This document shows, one piece after another, positions 16,904 to 23,939 of a stretch of 64,000 bases of DNA. Location of the stretch: assembly GCF_000219215.1 (NCBI RefSeq), contig NC_015723.1, forward strand, positions 2,232,001 to 2,296,000, read 5' to 3'. A program made the translations under genes and the position numbers. Position 1 is the first letter of the stretch. Each line of letters opens with the position of its first letter. This DNA comes from Cupriavidus necator N-1 (GTDB lineage: Bacteria; Pseudomonadota; Gammaproteobacteria; Burkholderiales; Burkholderiaceae). Under the pieces are notes generated by a model. The model was given only the letters and a program-made list of their open reading frames with translations. It was not told the origin of the DNA and searched no databases.

Positions 16904-17674
16904 ATGTCTTTCCTGTTGACGCCCCAGAAGCCGCTGCGCATCGGGCAGATCGTACCGTCCTCCAATACCACCATGGAGACGGAAATCCCCGCCATGTTGC
17001 GCGAGCGCGAGAAGGACTTCGCCGAGCGCTTCACCTTCCACTCCAGCCGCATGCGCATGAAGAAGGTGGTGAAGGAAGAGCTGGAAGCCATGGACCGCGA
17101 CAGCGACCGCTGCGCCATCGAACTCTCCGACGCGCGCGTCGACATGCTGGGCTACGCCTGCCTGGTGGCCATCATGAGCATGGGCAAGGGCTATCACCGC
17201 GTCTCCGAGGCACGCCTGACCCAGCGCACCGTCGACAACGGCAACCCCGCGCCGGTGGTGACCAGCGCCGGCGCGCTGGTGGACGGCCTGCACGCCATGG
17301 GCGCGAAGCGTGTCTCGGTGGTGTGCCCGTACATGAAGCCGCTGACGAAGATGGTGGTCGACTACATCGAGAGCGAAGGCATCGAGGTCAAGGACTACAC
17401 CGCGCTGGAGATCCCCGACAACCTGCAGGTCGCCGCGCAGGACCCGGCCAACCTGCTGGAGATCTACAAGCGCATCGACACCACCGGCGTCGACGCCATC
17501 GTGCTGTCGGCCTGCGTGCAGATGCAGTCGCTGCCGTCGATCCAGAAGGTGCAGGACGAGTCGGGCATCCCGACGGTGTCGGCGGCGGTGGCCACCACCT
17601 GGCAGATGCTGCGCAAGCTGAACCTGCGCGCCGAGGTCGCCGGCTGCGGTGAGCTGCTGAGCGGCAAGTACTGA
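16904..17674 (+). CDS. Maleate cis-trans isomerase (Asp/Glu racemase superfamily)
   Basis: The 256-residue protein starts with IGQIVPSSNTTMETEIP and contains both catalytic cysteines of maleate isomerases, C86 in GYACLVA and C204 in SACVQMQS. The enzyme converts maleate to fumarate without cofactors. This step is needed when ring cleavage products are hydrolysed to maleate rather than isomerised first. The start codon directly abuts the nitrilase stop. Arylmalonate decarboxylase is a related family, but the two-cysteine pattern and context favour the isomerase. Confidence 0.86.
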   Translation: MSFLLTPQKPLRIGQIVPSSNTTMETEIPAMLREREKDFAERFTFHSSRMRMKKVVKEELEAMDRDSDRCAIELSDARVDMLGYACLVAIMSMGKGYHRVSEARLTQRTVDNGNPAPVVTSAGALVDGLHAMGAKRVSVVCPYMKPLTKMVVDYIESEGIEVKDYTALEIPDNLQVAAQDPANLLEIYKRIDTTGVDAIVLSACVQMQSLPSIQKVQDESGIPTVSAAVATTWQMLRKLNLRAEVAGCGELLSGKY

Positions 17675-17691
17675 GCGCCATTCCACGCTTT

Positions 17692-17719
17692 CGTCGTCCC
17701 TGTTCCCGCGGGGACGACG
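17692..17719. repeat. Intercistronic hairpin 4
   Basis: CGTCGTCCC and GGGACGACG pair perfectly around a 10-base loop, 17 bases after the isomerase stop codon and just before the last gene of the operon. It may end or attenuate the main transcript. Confidence 0.65.
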
Positions 17720-17727
17720 CTTCGCAC

Positions 17728-18351
17728 ATGCACATGGACGACATTCACTTCTACGAGCCCACGCGCGGTCACGGGCTGCGGCACGATCCGCTGGCCGCCA
17801 TTGTCGGCCCACGCCCGATTGGCTGGATTTCGACGGTGGACAAGGCCGGGCGCGCCAACCTGGCGCCCTACGCATTCTTCAACGTCTTCAACTACACGCC
17901 GCCAGTGGTGGCGTTCTCCAGCGTCGGCTACAAGGACACCGTGCGCAACGTCGAGGACATTGGCGACTTTGTCTGGAACCTGGTGACGCGCCCGCTGGCC
18001 GAGCGCATGAACATGACCAGCGCCGGCGTCGCGCCCGAGGTCGACGAATTCGGCCTGGCGGGCCTGACGCCGGTGCCGTCGCGCCTGGTGTCGGCGCCTC
18101 GCGTGCAGGAGAGCCCGGTATCGTTCGAGTGCCGCGCGACCAAGGTCATGCAGCTGAACCAGGCCGACGGCGCCATGCTCGATACCTGGATGGTGCTGGG
18201 CGAGGTAGTTGGCGTGCATATCGACCGGGCCTTCCTGCCGGACGGGGTCTATGACACCGCCGCCGCACGCCCCATCCTGCGCGGTGGCGGCCCGGCCGAC
18301 TACTACGAGGTCAGCAAGTCGATGCTATTCCAGATGCGCCGGCCGGCCTGA
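17728..18351 (+). CDS. Flavin reductase-like protein (DIM6/NTAB family)
   Basis: The 207-residue protein shows the split-barrel FMN-binding pattern: PRPIGWISTVDKAGRANLAPYAFFNVFNYTPPVVAFS and DFVWNLVTRPLAERMN. Relatives reduce free flavin for two-component monooxygenases or carry a bound flavin. It ends operon 2 and could supply reduced flavin to an oxygenase of the pathway. ATGs at 17728 and 17734 are both possible, with no convincing ribosome binding site. It is of a different subfamily from the reductase at 2951-3478. Confidence 0.78.
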   Translation: MHMDDIHFYEPTRGHGLRHDPLAAIVGPRPIGWISTVDKAGRANLAPYAFFNVFNYTPPVVAFSSVGYKDTVRNVEDIGDFVWNLVTRPLAERMNMTSAGVAPEVDEFGLAGLTPVPSRLVSAPRVQESPVSFECRATKVMQLNQADGAMLDTWMVLGEVVGVHIDRAFLPDGVYDTAAARPILRGGGPADYYEVSKSMLFQMRRPA

Positions 18352-18366
18352 GGCGCGGCCCTGGCC

Positions 18367-18825
18367 TCAGTTGGCAGGGCGGTGCAGGTGGATCAGCAGC
18401 TTCAGCGTGGCGCGCAGCTCGTCGGCCTTCTTCTTGCCGAGTGGCGCCAGCACATGGTCCTCGTGGGCCCGGGCCTGTGCGATCAGGGTGGAGGTCAGCT
18501 TCTGCCCGCGCGGCGTGATGCGCACCAGCGTGATGCGCCGGTCGGTCTCGTGTGGGATGCGCTTGACGTAGCCCTGCGCCTCCATGCGGTCGAGCAGGCG
18601 CGTCACGGTGGGCTGCTTGGTCACCGAGACCTGCGCCAGTTCCCCGATGCTGATTGGCTTGCCGCCGGACAGCGTGGACAGGACGCGCCAGTCTGAGATG
18701 GTGAAACCATTGGCTTGCACGATCACGTGGAATTCCCCCGAGATCAGCTGGCTGGCCTGGGCCAGCAGGGCCGGGGTGTAGTTGTCGACGAAATCGTCGT
18801 CGGCGGTGTCGATGGGTTGGTTCAT
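18367..18825 (-). CDS. MarR-family regulator (HpaR/SlyA-like)
   Basis: The 152-residue protein has a classical MarR core: FTISDWRVLSTLSGG, ISIGELAQVSVTKQPTVTRLLDRMEAQGYVKR as recognition helix, and ETDRRITLVRITPRGQKL as wing with the conserved DRR. It is convergent with the end of operon 2. MarR proteins of this branch respond to aromatic acids or their CoA esters. It is a candidate for the factor that binds the repeated motif at 5457-5476 and 6988-7007; the regulator at 1174-1737 is the other. Confidence 0.88.
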   Translation of the reverse strand: MNQPIDTADDDFVDNYTPALLAQASQLISGEFHVIVQANGFTISDWRVLSTLSGGKPISIGELAQVSVTKQPTVTRLLDRMEAQGYVKRIPHETDRRITLVRITPRGQKLTSTLIAQARAHEDHVLAPLGKKKADELRATLKLLIHLHRPAN

Positions 18826-18906
18826 GCGGTCCGGTGGGCGGGTTGCGGCCCCGAAGGCCGCGCGACGGGCAGAACATACCACGGCGGGATCGTTCGTCCA
18901 GAGCAA

Positions 18907-18960
18907 GGCATGCCGCCACTGCCGCACACCCCCACCTTATCGGGCAACGAGCGCCGCCAG
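18907..18960. repeat. 54-bp repeat, copy B
   Basis: This segment matches 825-878 at 52 of 54 positions. It spans the last codons of the LysR gene and about 30 bp of its 3' flank. Confidence 0.75.
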
Positions 18961-19851
18961 CTCCGCCGTCCGCTCCGCCACGAAATCCCGCAGCGCCCGC
19001 AGCAGCGGCGTCACCTGCCGCCGCCCCGGCACCACCATGTACAGCGGCGACGCCTCGGTGCCCCAGTCCGTGCACAGCGCCTGCAAGCGCCCTTCGGCCA
19101 GGTCCTCGGCCATATCGAAATAGGCCTTGTACGCGATCCCCTTGCCGAGCAGCGCCCAGCGGTGCACCGCGTCGCCGTCGTTGGAAACATTGAAGGCCCG
19201 CACGCGCACCGTAACGGCATCGGTGCCATGGCGCCAGAAGCGCCAGCGGTCATGCACCTCGTCGCCGAGCATGTAGCACAGGCAGTTGTGCTCCGACAGC
19301 GCCTGCGGCGTGTCCGGGGTGCCGTGCTGTGCCAGGTATTGCGGCGACGCGCACAGCACGCGGCGGTTGTCAGGCGCCACCGGCAAGGCGACCAGGTTGG
19401 AGTCCGGCGGCTCGCCATAGCGGAACGCCGCGTCCACCGGATCGCTGTAGATATTGGCGATGCGGTCAGTCAGATGCAGACGGATCTCCACCTGTGGGTG
19501 CCGGGCCTGGAAGGCATCGAGCCACGGCAGCAGCAGGTTGCGGCCGAAATCCGAGGTTGCCGACAGCTTCAGCGCCCCGCGGAACGCTTGCACGCCGGTG
19601 GCCAGCTGCTGGCCGACCTGCTGCAACGCGTCCAGCGCCGGCCGGCCTTGTGCCAGCAGCAGTTCACCCGCCTGCGTCAGGCGCATGGTGCGGGTGGAGC
19701 GCACGAACAGCTGGACGCCCAGTTCCGCCTCCAGCCGCTTGAGCGCAGCGCTGGCGGCGGCCGGGGTCAGGTCCAGCGCCCGCGCGGCGGCCGACAGGCT
19801 GCCGCTGTCGGCGGTGCGTACGAAGATATCCAGGTCTTGCAGGGCCTTCAT
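18937..19851 (-). CDS. LysR-family transcriptional regulator
   Basis: The 304-residue protein has the N-terminal LysR helix-turn-helix (LDIFVRTADSGSLSAAARALDLTPAAASAALKRLEAELGVQLFVRSTRTMRLT) and a substrate-binding domain of normal length. The ATG at 19851 starts MKALQDL as in close relatives; the longer frame would begin at TTG. It is divergent from an old-yellow-enzyme gene, which it probably controls through the dyad at 19878-19892. The domain order and lack of other motifs fit the large group of LysR repressors or activators of ene-reductases. Confidence 0.92.
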   Translation of the reverse strand: MKALQDLDIFVRTADSGSLSAAARALDLTPAAASAALKRLEAELGVQLFVRSTRTMRLTQAGELLLAQGRPALDALQQVGQQLATGVQAFRGALKLSATSDFGRNLLLPWLDAFQARHPQVEIRLHLTDRIANIYSDPVDAAFRYGEPPDSNLVALPVAPDNRRVLCASPQYLAQHGTPDTPQALSEHNCLCYMLGDEVHDRWRFWRHGTDAVTVRVRAFNVSNDGDAVHRWALLGKGIAYKAYFDMAEDLAEGRLQALCTDWGTEASPLYMVVPGRRQVTPLLRALRDFVAERTAELAALVAR

Positions 19852-19877
19852 CGGTTGTTCCCGGATGGCTGTGATCT

Positions 19878-19892
19878 TCAAATTTTAATTGA
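19878..19892. promoter_or_regulatory. A/T-rich dyad in the LysR/ene-reductase intergenic region
   Basis: TCAA-N7-TTGA forms a small inverted repeat within an A/T-rich patch between the two divergent genes. It is a reasonable LysR binding site by position and symmetry. Confidence 0.5.
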
Positions 19893-19981
19893 TAGCCGCA
19901 GCAAATGATGCGGGGTTTTTCAAAGGGAAGGCCAGTGGGACGATGACGCATCGACACCCTGCACCCACGAGGAACCCAACC

Positions 19982-21076
19982 ATGACCGCCCCAAAGCTGT
20001 TCAGCCCCCTGCTCCTCGGCCCGCTCTCGCTGCCCAACCGCATGGTGATGGCACCGATGACCCGCGCCCGCACCAGCCAGCCCGGAAACGTGCCCAATGC
20101 GCTGATGGCGTCCTACTACGCCCAGCGCGCCAGCGCCGGCCTGATCGTCACCGAGGCCACCCAGGTCTCGCCCCAGGGCCAGGGCTACAGCTTCACGCCC
20201 GGCATCCATAGCGAAGCGCAGGTGCAGGGCTGGCGCGGCGTCAGCGATGCGGTGCACCGTGCCGGCGGACGCATCGTGCTGCAACTGTGGCACGTCGGCC
20301 GGATGTCGCATGCCAGCTTCCATGCCGACGGACTGCCGGTGGCGCCGTCGTCGCTGTCGCCCGACGCGCAGGTCTGGGTCGTCGGTGAAGACGGCGTCGG
20401 CCGCATGGTCGACTGCCCGGTGCCGCGCGCCATGACCGGGGCCGATATCCGCGCCGTGATTGAAGACTTCCGCCGCGGCGCCGCCAACGCCATGCGCGCC
20501 GGCTTTGACGGCGTGGAGATCCACGGTGCCAACGGCTACCTGGTCGACCAGTTCCTGCGCACCACCTCCAACCACCGCAACGACGGCTACGGCGGCGCCA
20601 TCGCCAACCGCATCCGCTTTGCCGAGGAAGTGGTCGCCGCCGTGGCCGGCGCAGCCGGCGCCGACCGCACCGGCATCCGCCTTGCGCCCTTCATCACCCA
20701 GCGCAACATGGACTGCCCGGAGATCATTCCGACCATCCTGCAGCTGGCGCAGCGGCTCGACGCCGCCGGCGTCGCCTATATCCACCTGGCGGAAGCGGAC
20801 TGGGACGACGCGCCGCACATCCCCGAAGACTTCCGCCATGCGCTGCGCGCCGCCTACAAGGGACGCGTGATCGTGGCCGGCAAGTATGACCAGGCCCGCG
20901 CCGAACGCATCCTGGGCCAGGGGCTGGCCGACCTGGTCGCGTTCGGGCGCCCCTTTGTCGCCAACCCGGATCTGCCGGCACGCTTTGCAGCCGGCCTGCC
21001 GCTGGCTGGTTTTGACAGCCAGAGCTTGTTTGGCGGAGATGCGCGGGGGTATACGGACTACGCGGCGGCGGCATAG
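19982..21076 (+). CDS. Old-yellow-enzyme ene-reductase (NemA-like)
   Basis: The 364-residue single-domain protein carries the OYE hallmarks: LFSPLLLGPLSLPNRMVMAPMTRAR, LQLWHVGR, GFDGVEIHGANGYLVDQFL and HRNDGYGGAIANR. These FMN enzymes reduce activated alkenes, nitro compounds or N-ethylmaleimide with NAD(P)H. Length matches N-ethylmaleimide reductases. The divergent LysR gene suggests induction by an electrophile. The OYE domain of the fused protein at 11328-13649 belongs to a different branch of the superfamily. Confidence 0.92.
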   Translation: MTAPKLFSPLLLGPLSLPNRMVMAPMTRARTSQPGNVPNALMASYYAQRASAGLIVTEATQVSPQGQGYSFTPGIHSEAQVQGWRGVSDAVHRAGGRIVLQLWHVGRMSHASFHADGLPVAPSSLSPDAQVWVVGEDGVGRMVDCPVPRAMTGADIRAVIEDFRRGAANAMRAGFDGVEIHGANGYLVDQFLRTTSNHRNDGYGGAIANRIRFAEEVVAAVAGAAGADRTGIRLAPFITQRNMDCPEIIPTILQLAQRLDAAGVAYIHLAEADWDDAPHIPEDFRHALRAAYKGRVIVAGKYDQARAERILGQGLADLVAFGRPFVANPDLPARFAAGLPLAGFDSQSLFGGDARGYTDYAAAA

Positions 21077-21211
21077 GCCGGCTTGCCCAGGAAACCGCTA
21101 AAGACCGCACCGTCCCGGCCGTTAAACAAGAGTTGGCCAGCGAAGACATTGGCAAGACAGGCAGCCGGCACGCCGGTGCCTGCACTTCTGAGGTGGAAAC
21201 GGGAGAGAGAC

Positions 21212-22369
21212 ATGCAGAACCTGGGGATTCGCATACGCCTGGGCGCGGCGTTTGGCGCCATGTGGTCGCTGATGGCGATCGGGATCGCGGTGGCCTTGCC
21301 GCGGATGCAGGATGCGGCCGATGCGCGGCAACTGCTGATCGCGCTGGGCGTGGGTGGGCTATGCCTGGCGGTGGGCGCGGTCTGGGCTCTGGCGCGCAGC
21401 ATCGAGGCGCCGTTGTCCGAGGCCGTCTACATCGCCGAAACCGTGGCGGCGGGTGACCTCAGCCAGGAGTTCGACACCGAGCGCGGCGGCGAGTTTGGCC
21501 GGCTGCTGGGCGGCCTGGGCGAGATGGAAGACATGCTGACCGACCTGGTGACACGCATCCGCGCTTCCACTGATTCGATCACCACCGCTTCGCACCAGAT
21601 TGCCGCGGGCAATACCGACCTGTCGCAGCGCACGGAAGAGCAGGCGGCGGCACTGGAAGAGACGGCGTCCAGCATGGGGGAGCTGACCTCGATGGTGCAG
21701 CAGAACACCGAACGCGCCCGCGCCGCCAACGGGCTGGCGGCAACCGCATCGGGCATCGCCGCGCGCGGTGGCGAAGTGGTGGGCAATGTGGTGCAGACCA
21801 TGTCGGCGATCAGCGCCAGCTCGCGCAAGGTCACCGACATCATCGAAGTGATCGAAGGCATTGCCTTCCAGACCAATATCCTGGCGCTGAACGCCGCGGT
21901 GGAAGCAGCGCGCGCGGGCGAGCAGGGCCGTGGCTTTGCCGTGGTGGCGGGCGAGGTGCGCACGCTGGCGCAACGCAGTGCGTCGGCGGCGCGGGAGATC
22001 AAGCAGCTGATCGACGATTCGGTGCAGCAGGTGGACAGCGGCTCGGCACTGGTGGGCCAGGCGGGAGAGACCATGCAGGAGATCGTTCAGGCAGTGGCCA
22101 GCGTGACCGGGCTGCTAGGCGAGATTACGGCGGCATCTGAACAGCAAAGCGCCGGCATCGCGCAGGTCAACGAGGCGGTGGCGCAGATGGATACCGTGAC
22201 GCAGCAGAATGCGGCGCTGGTGGAGCAGGCGGCCAGTGCGTCGCACGAACTGGCGGGCCAGGCCACCGAGCTGCAGCGCGTGGTGGGCGAGTTCAAGCTG
22301 GATGCGGAACCGGTGTCAGCACAAGCGCCGGGGCATGGCGCATTCAGGCAGGTTGCTGCGTTCGGCTGA
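21212..22369 (+). CDS. Methyl-accepting chemotaxis protein without a periplasmic domain
   Basis: The 385-residue protein has two membrane segments, about 10-29 and 42-62, separated by only some ten residues ([10 protein letters not shown]), then a HAMP linker ([21 protein letters not shown]) and a full signalling domain with the hairpin tip [34 protein letters not shown]. Ordinary receptors carry about 150 residues between the two segments. It therefore cannot bind a periplasmic ligand in the usual way and may sense membrane, redox or internal signals, or signal with another receptor. The start follows GGGAGAGAGAC. Confidence 0.92.
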   Translation: MQNLGIRIRLGAAFGAMWSLMAIGIAVALPRMQDAADARQLLIALGVGGLCLAVGAVWALARSIEAPLSEAVYIAETVAAGDLSQEFDTERGGEFGRLLGGLGEMEDMLTDLVTRIRASTDSITTASHQIAAGNTDLSQRTEEQAAALEETASSMGELTSMVQQNTERARAANGLAATASGIAARGGEVVGNVVQTMSAISASSRKVTDIIEVIEGIAFQTNILALNAAVEAARAGEQGRGFAVVAGEVRTLAQRSASAAREIKQLIDDSVQQVDSGSALVGQAGETMQEIVQAVASVTGLLGEITAASEQQSAGIAQVNEAVAQMDTVTQQNAALVEQAASASHELAGQATELQRVVGEFKLDAEPVSAQAPGHGAFRQVAAFG

Positions 22370-22419
22370 TGTGGGCAGCGCTGCCGCTGCCGCCATGGCC
22401 CGCTAACCGCTTGTGTGCT

Positions 22420-22537
22420 CCCTCTCCCGCTTGCGGGAGAGGGTTGGGGTGAGGGCGGGAGTCTCCACGAAGTACAGCCGATGGTATGCCAGTGCCCACC
22501 CTCACGCCCTGCCCCTCTCCCGCAAGCGGGAGAGGGG
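22420..22537. repeat. 118-bp double-hairpin repeat, copy 1
   Basis: The element is bounded by two perfect hairpins, CCCTCTCCCGC-TT-GCGGGAGAGGG at the left and a 12-bp-arm version at the right (22512-22537), with a partly conserved middle. Its reverse complement matches 37823-37939 over the whole length, including GGCTGTACTTCGTGGA. It resembles a non-autonomous palindromic repeat spread through Burkholderiales genomes. It lies between convergent genes and may also terminate both. Confidence 0.88.
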
Positions 22538-22571
22538 AGAAAACCAGCGGCAAGCTGACGTCTTCAGTGAC

Positions 22572-23909
22572 TTAGGCCGTCACACTAGCCGGCAGCACCG
22601 CCTGCACCGCCGCCGCAAAGCGCTCGACAATCCTGTCGATATCCTGCGGCGTGCAAATAAACGGTGGTGCGAACAGCACGTGGTCGCCATGCACGCCATC
22701 GACCGTCCCCCCCATCGGATAGACCAGCAGGCCGTTCTGCACGGCGGCGGCTTTCAGGCGTGCATGCGTCTTCAGCGCCGGATCAAGCGTGGCCTTGCTA
22801 TCGCGGTCGGCCACGAATTCCACGCCGACGATCAAGCCGCGTCCACGGATATCGCCCAGGTTGGGATGATCGCCCAGCGCCTCGCGCAGCCGTGCCCGCA
22901 GTTGCTCGCCGCGCGCCAGCACGTTGGCCAGCAAGTTGTCTTCGGCGATGGTTCGCTGCACCGCCAGCGCCGCGGCGCAGGCCGTGGCATGGCCAATATA
23001 GGTGTGGCCATGCTGGAAGAAGCCGCTGCCGCCGACGATGGCGTCGTAGATCCGGCGCGTCGACAGCATCGCGCCGATCGGCTGGTAGCCGGCACCCAGG
23101 CCCTTGGCGATGGTGACGATATCGGGCACCACGCCATCCTCTTCGCACGCGAACAGGTAGCCGGTACGGCCCATGCCTGACATCACTTCATCCAGGATCA
23201 GCAGCACGCCGTACTTGTCGCACACGGCGCGGATGCGCTTCAGGTAGTCACCCACCGGCGGCACCGCGCCGGCGGTGGCACCCACTACGGTTTCGGCGAC
23301 GAAGGCGGCCACGGTGTCGGGGCCCAGTTCCAGGATCTTGGCTTCCAGCTCGTCGGCCAGGCGCTGTGCGTACTGCGCGTCGGTCTCGCCGGCCTGCTGG
23401 TCGCGGTAGGCATAGCACGGCGACACGTGGTGCGCCGGCACCAGCAGCGGCAGGAAGGGCTCGCGCCGCCAGGCGTTGCCGCCGATGGCCAGCGCGCCCA
23501 GGGTGTTGCCGTGGTAGCTCTGGCGGCGCGCGACGAAGTGGCGGCGGCTGGACTGCCCCACTTCGACAAAATACTGGCGCGCCAGCTTCAGCGCCGACTC
23601 CACCGCTTCGGAGCCGCCCGAGACGAAGTAGACATGGTCCAGGTCGCCCGGCGCCGCTTGCACGAGCGTGTCAGCCAGGGTCTCCGACACCTCGGTGGTG
23701 AAGAACGAGGTATGCGCGTAGGCGATGTTGTCGAGTTGCGCCTTGATCGCCTCGATCACGCGCGGATGGCCGTGCCCCAGGCACGACACGGCAGCGCCGC
23801 CGGAAGCGTCCAGATAGCGCCGGCCTTCGCTGTCGATCAGTTCGATGCCCTGCCCGGCAACGGCAACGGGCAGCTTCTGGCGCGGATTGCGATGGAATAC
23901 GTGGGTCAT
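22572..23909 (-). CDS. Class III (omega) aminotransferase
   Basis: The 445-residue PLP enzyme has GIELIDSEGRRYLDASGGAAVSCLGHGHP, the substrate-side motif FVSGGSEAVESALKLARQY, ILDEVMSGMGRTG with the cofactor Asp, and the Schiff-base Lys in TIAKGLGAGYQPIGA. It transfers an amino group from an omega-amine or amino acid to an oxoacid. It is the last gene of a minus-strand cluster with a D-aminoacylase and a Bug receptor, so the amino compound released by the deacylase may be its substrate. Exact specificity is not predictable. Confidence 0.9.
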   Translation of the reverse strand: MTHVFHRNPRQKLPVAVAGQGIELIDSEGRRYLDASGGAAVSCLGHGHPRVIEAIKAQLDNIAYAHTSFFTTEVSETLADTLVQAAPGDLDHVYFVSGGSEAVESALKLARQYFVEVGQSSRRHFVARRQSYHGNTLGALAIGGNAWRREPFLPLLVPAHHVSPCYAYRDQQAGETDAQYAQRLADELEAKILELGPDTVAAFVAETVVGATAGAVPPVGDYLKRIRAVCDKYGVLLILDEVMSGMGRTGYLFACEEDGVVPDIVTIAKGLGAGYQPIGAMLSTRRIYDAIVGGSGFFQHGHTYIGHATACAAALAVQRTIAEDNLLANVLARGEQLRARLREALGDHPNLGDIRGRGLIVGVEFVADRDSKATLDPALKTHARLKAAAVQNGLLVYPMGGTVDGVHGDHVLFAPPFICTPQDIDRIVERFAAAVQAVLPASVTA

Positions 23910-23939
23910 GATGGTGTGTTGGTGGTGCCTGGCCGCGCG

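Noticed and set aside
13710..17674. Plain gentisate pathway with glutathione-dependent isomerase
   Set aside because: No glutathione-S-transferase-type maleylpyruvate isomerase is encoded; a maleate isomerase is, which points to direct hydrolysis.
22420..22537. Transposon or insertion-sequence end
   Set aside because: There is no transposase gene nearby, and each end is a self-contained hairpin; a non-autonomous palindromic repeat is the better label.
22344..22553. Small protein-like frame over the 118-bp repeat (also at 37800-38066)
   Set aside because: The recurring SPLPxAGEG-type translation comes from the hairpin repeat itself; both copies read alike because the DNA repeats, not because a protein is conserved.
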